Shown in pieces: positions 6,359-10,032 of a stretch of 10,032 nucleotides of DNA (position 1 is the stretch's first letter; the number at the start of each line of letters is the position of its first letter). Source of the stretch: Bacteroidota bacterium (GTDB taxonomy: Bacteria; Bacteroidota; Ignavibacteria; UBA10030). The DNA lies in contig DOWV01000069.1 of the NCBI GenBank assembly GCA_003519375.1, forward strand, positions 1 through 10,032, given 5' to 3'. A program made the position numbers and the translations under genes. The notes beneath the pieces are model-generated. The model made no database searches. It had not been told where the DNA came from and saw only the letters and a list, made by a program, of their open reading frames with translations.

Positions 6359-8146
6359 TTGTCGAAGCGCAGCCACAATCCACTTCTCAAACTTCTTTCC
6401 CCGCATCTTCTCAGAGAATATGCGGGTGAGCCATCGCACGAACGCGGGGTCCGGTATTTTGAAGAAGATCGCGTTGTGATCCTTCGAATCGAAGACGATC
6501 ACATTCAAGCCAAGGTGCGGGGCACGCATACCTACATGGTAGAGATCTGGGATGAGGGAGACGCCGAGCTTGGCTTCTCGTGCACCTGCCCTTTCAGCCA
6601 GGATGACGGAGCGTTTTGCAAGCATTGCGTGGCTGTCGGTTTGGCGGTTGTTGCCCAGGCGGGTGGCGGGGAAAATTCTGGGGGACAAAAGACGGAACCG
6701 TCCAAAGGCAGGAAAATGCCTGACAGCGAGTTAACATTGAAGGAAGTGGAGGAATTTCTGGGAACGCAGGAGAAATCAAAGCTTGTGTCGCTCCTGGTTC
6801 GGCAGGCAGAGGAAGATAGCGACCTCATGACCCGGCTTTCTTTGCTTGCGGGAAAAGCAGGTAAAGCCGTACATCTCCCGACATACCGGAAAGCGATCGA
6901 CCGTGCAATCAATCGGGGTCACTATATAGATTACCATTCGATGTATGACTATGTGCGCGGCATTGAAAACGTCATTCGCTCCCTCCGTGAACTGCTCGAA
7001 GAGAATCATGCCGCGGAGGTGGTCGAGCTTTCGGAGCATTTCCTACGGTGCCTTGAGGCCCAAATGGAGATGATGGACGATTCAGACGGGTACATGAGGA
7101 ACGTAATCGGCGAACTCGAAAGCCTGCATCACCAGGCATGTGTTAAAGCCAGACCCGACCCGGAACAACTGGCAAAGAAGCTGTTCGCCTGGGGGCTCAA
7201 GTCGCATTGGGAGGTCTTCTACCACGCAGTCGAGGATTATGCGGATGTGCTTGGTGAGAAAGGTCTAAGGACATTTCGCGCACTTGCCGAGGAGCGATGG
7301 AGGAAACTGCGGCCGCTCAATCCGGGCGAGGACGATTTACTGTACTCAGGTGATCGGTTCAGGATCACAAGCATCATGGAGCAGCTTGCCGGGCAATCCG
7401 GCGATCTCGATGTGCTTGTCGCTGTCAAGTCCAAGAACCTCGGATCTGCCTACGCTTATCTGGAGATCGCAGAGATTTGCACGAAAGCAAAGAACAGTGA
7501 AAAGGCGCTTGAGTGGGCTGAAAAGGGTCTTGCCGCGTTCCCCGAGAAGACCGACTCAAGGCTACGTGAGTTCCTCGCCCGTGAATCCCATAAGAGAGGA
7601 CGTCACAAAGATGCAATGGACTTGAGCTGGAAAGAGTTTGTCGATAGACCGGGATTCGAACAATACCGGCTCCTGAATTCTCACGCTAAGTTGGCGGGCG
7701 GCGCGCAAGCCTGGACGGAGTGGCGGGAACGGGCACTTCAATTGCTTCGCGATCAGCATTCGGCTGACCAGAGATCGACGAAGAAACGATATCAGTGGAT
7801 ACCGAGCGACAGCTCGACTCTTGTGAAGATTTTTCTGTGGGAGAAAGACGTTGATCAGGCATGGCTGGAAGCGCAGGAAGGTGGGTGCCACGAATCTTTG
7901 TGGCTCGATCTGGCTGCTGCCCGGGAAGCTGACCATCCTGAGGATGCCTTGGCAGTGTACAAGAGCTTCGTGGAGCCGGCGGTGAATCGCATGAACAATC
8001 AGTCGTACCAGGAGGCCGCGGAGTTTGTGAAGAAAGTGCAGAAGCTCCTCCGGCGTACGGGGCGTGGTGAGGAGTCGGAGCGTTACCTCGAGTCGCTTCG
8101 GACAAACCATCGTCGTAAGCGAAACTTCATGAAACTTCTCGAATAA
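6359..8146 (+). CDS. SWIM zinc-finger protein with helical-repeat C-terminus
   Basis: This is a protein of unknown function with a SWIM zinc-binding module, a fold known for DNA or protein contacts. Numbering from the TTG at 6359 (595 residues), an N-terminal lobe (about 8-70) contains HERGVRYFEE and is followed by C75-x-C77, nine residues, then C87-K-H89: the CxCx(n)CxH signature. A Gly/Ser/Lys-rich linker (about 101-120) leads to a long helical region. Part of it (about 360-440, with AYLEIAEICTKAKNSEKAL) looks TPR-like. The open frame extends back to a TTG at 6296. I prefer 6359 because a -10 element lies between them and because the SWIM lobe begins a few residues later. Both starts lack a strong SD. 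The frame has no ATG before the domain. It lies 108 bases after mod on the same strand and could be an accessory gene of the R-M locus or an independent gene. No catalytic motif is visible. Confidence 0.8.
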   Translation: MSKRSHNPLLKLLSPHLLREYAGEPSHERGVRYFEEDRVVILRIEDDHIQAKVRGTHTYMVEIWDEGDAELGFSCTCPFSQDDGAFCKHCVAVGLAVVAQAGGGENSGGQKTEPSKGRKMPDSELTLKEVEEFLGTQEKSKLVSLLVRQAEEDSDLMTRLSLLAGKAGKAVHLPTYRKAIDRAINRGHYIDYHSMYDYVRGIENVIRSLRELLEENHAAEVVELSEHFLRCLEAQMEMMDDSDGYMRNVIGELESLHHQACVKARPDPEQLAKKLFAWGLKSHWEVFYHAVEDYADVLGEKGLRTFRALAEERWRKLRPLNPGEDDLLYSGDRFRITSIMEQLAGQSGDLDVLVAVKSKNLGSAYAYLEIAEICTKAKNSEKALEWAEKGLAAFPEKTDSRLREFLARESHKRGRHKDAMDLSWKEFVDRPGFEQYRLLNSHAKLAGGAQAWTEWRERALQLLRDQHSADQRSTKKRYQWIPSDSSTLVKIFLWEKDVDQAWLEAQEGGCHESLWLDLAAAREADHPEDALAVYKSFVEPAVNRMNNQSYQEAAEFVKKVQKLLRRTGRGEESERYLESLRTNHRRKRNFMKLLE

Positions 8147-8220
8147 AACTGGATTCTCGGCACACGGTGGCGGAGATTCAACTGTCGTTTTCGTACCATC
8201 TTACCGCTTTCCTTAAGTCT

Positions 8221-8250
8221 GTTGGGAGAGTCCCAGCCGGGGTTGATTTT
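8221..8250 (+). terminator. Possible weak intrinsic terminator after the SWIM gene
   Basis: GTTGGGA (8221-8227), a GAG loop and TCCCAGC (8231-8237) form a 7-pair stem with one T-G pair. After five bases it is followed by the T-rich TTGATTTT (8243-8250). The loop is tight and the T tract broken and displaced, so efficiency would be low. It lies 74 bases after the SWIM stop and marks the break between the two gene groups. Confidence 0.3.
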
Positions 8251-8291
8251 GCTCACATAAGGTCATACACTCAGTACGTACAATACCTTTT

Positions 8292-9293
8292 ATGCGAGGA
8301 ACTTTCCGACACGCCGCCGATTTCGTCTGCAGCCTGTTGATTTTCTTGACGGCCTGTATTCCCGATGCTCCGCGCGATAACCCGCTCGACCCCGCATCTC
8401 CCTACTTCCGGAACAGCGGCGTTCTTACAGGTAAAGTGCTCAGCTTCTATGAACCCTTCCTGGGTATTCCCGATGCCCAGGTGACAGTTCTCCCCTCCGG
8501 TCCGTCGACCCTCTCTCAAAGCAACGGTTCGTTTTCGTTCAGTGATATTGTCCCCGGGGATATCTCTCTCCTGATCTCAAAGGCCGGATATGCGAGCGAC
8601 ACCGTACGGACAACGATCGTGCTCGCACAGAATACGAACGTCCAGGCCCATCTCAACGCTCTCCCCTTTGTGTCGTCGTGCGTAATCGTGACGAGAAAAG
8701 TCGATCAATGGTGGCCCGGGCCGTCGTACTCCGCAGTCATCAGTTCGGTCGTAGGTGATCCTGACGGGCAGGGGGACATCGCCTCCGTGCTATGCACCGT
8801 CGACACGGCAAGCTTTCCCATGACGTTCATCCCCGAACCTCCGCACTATCAGGTCACCATCAACGCATCGTCGCTGCCGACGAAGAATCTCGAGTGGCTC
8901 GCGGGCAAATCCCTCGCCATCGTCGTACAGGACAAGCCGAAGGGAACGACAAACGGAAAATCGTTCGCCGTCTCCAGGATTATTCAGCAAACGGTGATCC
9001 CAATTTCTCCGACGGCTCTCGACACGGCAGTGAGCCGGCCGGAATTTCAATGGGCGCGGCCGAACGCCTCATTCCCCTATTCCTACAAGCTCGAGCTCAA
9101 CAGGCAGGATCAAGGGGTCCCGACCCTGATCTGGACGCAGGATAACGTCGACCCGCTGCTCACCAGCTTCCAGTATCCCGACTCGCTCCCGCCGGCTTTG
9201 TACTTCTGGACGATCGCCATCGTGGACGAGTACGGCAACCTTTCCCGATCCAAAGAAGCATCGTTCATCGTGACAGGTGAACCGGCACCATGA
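8292..9293 (+). CDS. Putative outer-membrane lipoprotein with carboxypeptidase-regulatory-like and Fn3-like domains
   Basis: This is an exported lipoprotein of unknown role. The 333 residues begin with a short signal (MRGTFRH, then a hydrophobic stretch) ending in the lipobox LTAC, so Cys22 is the likely lipidated residue. Position +2 is Ile, not Asp, which does not suggest inner-membrane retention. After a DNPLDP segment (29-34) comes a probable carboxypeptidase-D-regulatory-like beta-sandwich at about 44-120: VLTGKV, then a region with GIPDAQVTV, NGSFSFSDIVPG and LLISKAGY. Residues about 125-235 are unassigned beta-rich sequence. Residues about 238-328 (PEFQWARP, YFWTIAIVDEYGN) resemble a fibronectin-III-type domain. 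Its role may be surface binding or structural. No SD precedes the ATG; no other in-frame start keeps the signal peptide. The last four bases overlap the start of the sigma-54 activator, indicating an operon. Confidence 0.8.
   Translation: MRGTFRHAADFVCSLLIFLTACIPDAPRDNPLDPASPYFRNSGVLTGKVLSFYEPFLGIPDAQVTVLPSGPSTLSQSNGSFSFSDIVPGDISLLISKAGYASDTVRTTIVLAQNTNVQAHLNALPFVSSCVIVTRKVDQWWPGPSYSAVISSVVGDPDGQGDIASVLCTVDTASFPMTFIPEPPHYQVTINASSLPTKNLEWLAGKSLAIVVQDKPKGTTNGKSFAVSRIIQQTVIPISPTALDTAVSRPEFQWARPNASFPYSYKLELNRQDQGVPTLIWTQDNVDPLLTSFQYPDSLPPALYFWTIAIVDEYGNLSRSKEASFIVTGEPAP
9275..9280 (+). promoter_or_regulatory. Shine-Dalgarno of the sigma-54 activator gene
   Basis: AGGTGA ends nine bases before the ATG at 9290, within the lipoprotein coding end. 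Together with the ATGA overlap it supports this start and coupled translation. Confidence 0.55.
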
Positions 9294-10032
9294 GCACCGA
9301 CCAGCGAGACAACTTCGACGCGTTGTACCGCGTTACGCAGACGGTAAGCTCGATTCTCGAGCCGCGTGCGCTCCTCGATACCGTGCTTGAGATTGCCATG
9401 ACCCATCTCGAGGCGGAGCGCGGGTTCTTACTCCTGGTGGATCGCGCGGCAGAGAAAGGATTCTCGGTTGCCGCTTCGAGGAATTTTGGAGATGAGCGAT
9501 CCCAGCGTGCCTACGCGGCTTCCTCCTCCGTGGTTCAAAAAGTACTAAAAGACGGAGATCCGCTTCTGACGTTTGATGCATTGAGCGATGAGCGATTTGA
9601 AGCGTCGAAAAGCATCATGGCCCAGCGCATTCTCTCCATCATCTGTGTGCCACTGCGCGTGGATCGTGCCGTGAGCGGCGCAGTTTATCTCGACACGATT
9701 CATTCGCGGGGGAAGTTCAACGAGGAAACGCTTCGGTTCCTGACCGTGTTCGGGAATCTCTCCGCGATTGCCATCGACAATGCCCGTCGTTACGAATCGT
9801 TGAAGGCGGAAAACGAGCGACTCCGGACGCAAGTGGCCCGTACCCAACTCTTCGAAGGAATTGTCGGGAAGAGCAAGGAATGGAAGGCCGCACTGGATGT
9901 CGTCCGGAGGGTCATGGGGGTCGATGTTTCGGTGCTTATTACCGGTGAGAGCGGCACTGGGAAAGAGCTGATCGCCCGCGCCATTCATGAGAACAGCGGC
10001 AGGGGGAGCAAGGCATTCGTAGCGGTGAACTG
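9290..10032 (+). CDS. GAF-domain sigma-54-dependent transcriptional activator (3' end beyond window)
   Basis: This is the N-terminal 247 residues of a bacterial enhancer-binding protein, cut by the window edge. It is predicted to sense a signal through a GAF domain and to use ATP hydrolysis to open sigma-54 RNA polymerase promoters. Residues about 10-165 form the GAF domain (RGFLLLVD, then ICVPLRV and GAVYLDT). A helical linker with coiled-coil character follows at about 165-187 (YESLKAENERLRTQVAR). The AAA+ domain starts near 189 with FEGIVGKS, and the Walker A motif GESGTGKE lies at 219-226. The frame continues FVAVN at the edge, as in NtrC-type proteins. No phospho-receiver domain precedes the GAF domain, so it is not a classical response regulator. 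The GAFTGA loop, Walker B and DNA-binding helix would lie downstream. The gene shares an ATGA overlap with the lipoprotein gene. Confidence 0.92.
   Translation, partial: MSTDQRDNFDALYRVTQTVSSILEPRALLDTVLEIAMTHLEAERGFLLLVDRAAEKGFSVAASRNFGDERSQRAYAASSSVVQKVLKDGDPLLTFDALSDERFEASKSIMAQRILSIICVPLRVDRAVSGAVYLDTIHSRGKFNEETLRFLTVFGNLSAIAIDNARRYESLKAENERLRTQVARTQLFEGIVGKSKEWKAALDVVRRVMGVDVSVLITGESGTGKELIARAIHENSGRGSKAFVAVN

Noticed and set aside
8279..8284. TACAAT as the -10 of the lipoprotein gene
   Set aside because: It ends seven bases before the ATG, which would give an almost leaderless message, and no -35 lies at proper spacing.
8147..8291. A sigma-54 promoter before the lipoprotein/activator operon
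   Set aside because: No GG-N10-GC pair with the flanking TGGCAC and TTGC bases is present in the gap.

Overview
The window reads as one strand of closely packed bacterial genes, all on the plus strand, with no RNA gene, CRISPR array, transposase or integrase visible. The host cannot be named from sequence alone. The lipoprotein at 8292-9293, with its Cys followed shortly by a DNPLDP segment and a carboxypeptidase-regulatory-like fold, is a style I associate with the Bacteroidota/Ignavibacteria (FCB) group. That placement is an inference of low confidence. Composition is moderate, from about 48 to 60 % GC in hand-counted 60-base samples of ordinary coding DNA.

Left part, 34-6250: a restriction-modification locus of type III character with an unusual layout. 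The restriction subunit comes first (34-2733): a superfamily 2 helicase with a C-terminal PD-(D/E)xK nuclease. It overlaps by 4 bases a Fic-domain protein (2730-3890) that carries an intact catalytic loop, a built-in class II inhibitory helix and a C-terminal winged helix. After a 170-base gap with possible promoter and operator-like repeats comes the beta-class N6-adenine DNA methyltransferase (4061-6250). The order is therefore res-fic-mod rather than the usual mod-res. The methyltransferase has a GC-poor stretch over the part expected to hold target recognition, and two short palindromes inserted in frame in likely linkers.

Middle, 6251-8146: a SWIM zinc-finger protein with a long helical, TPR-like C-terminal part. 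It probably has its own promoter, an extended -10 at 6331-6339, which argues for the TTG start at 6359. It may belong to the defence locus or only lie next to it.

Right part, 8147-10032: a different module. A possible weak terminator is followed by a lipoprotein. The lipoprotein gene overlaps by 4 bases a GAF-domain sigma-54 activator that runs off the window after its Walker A motif.

Working model (inference): Res and Mod restrict unmodified DNA. Fic, made from the same message as Res, may AMPylate a cell or R-M target and may, through its winged helix, control its own locus or mod. The lipoprotein/GAF-sigma-54 pair is an unrelated envelope and signalling operon.
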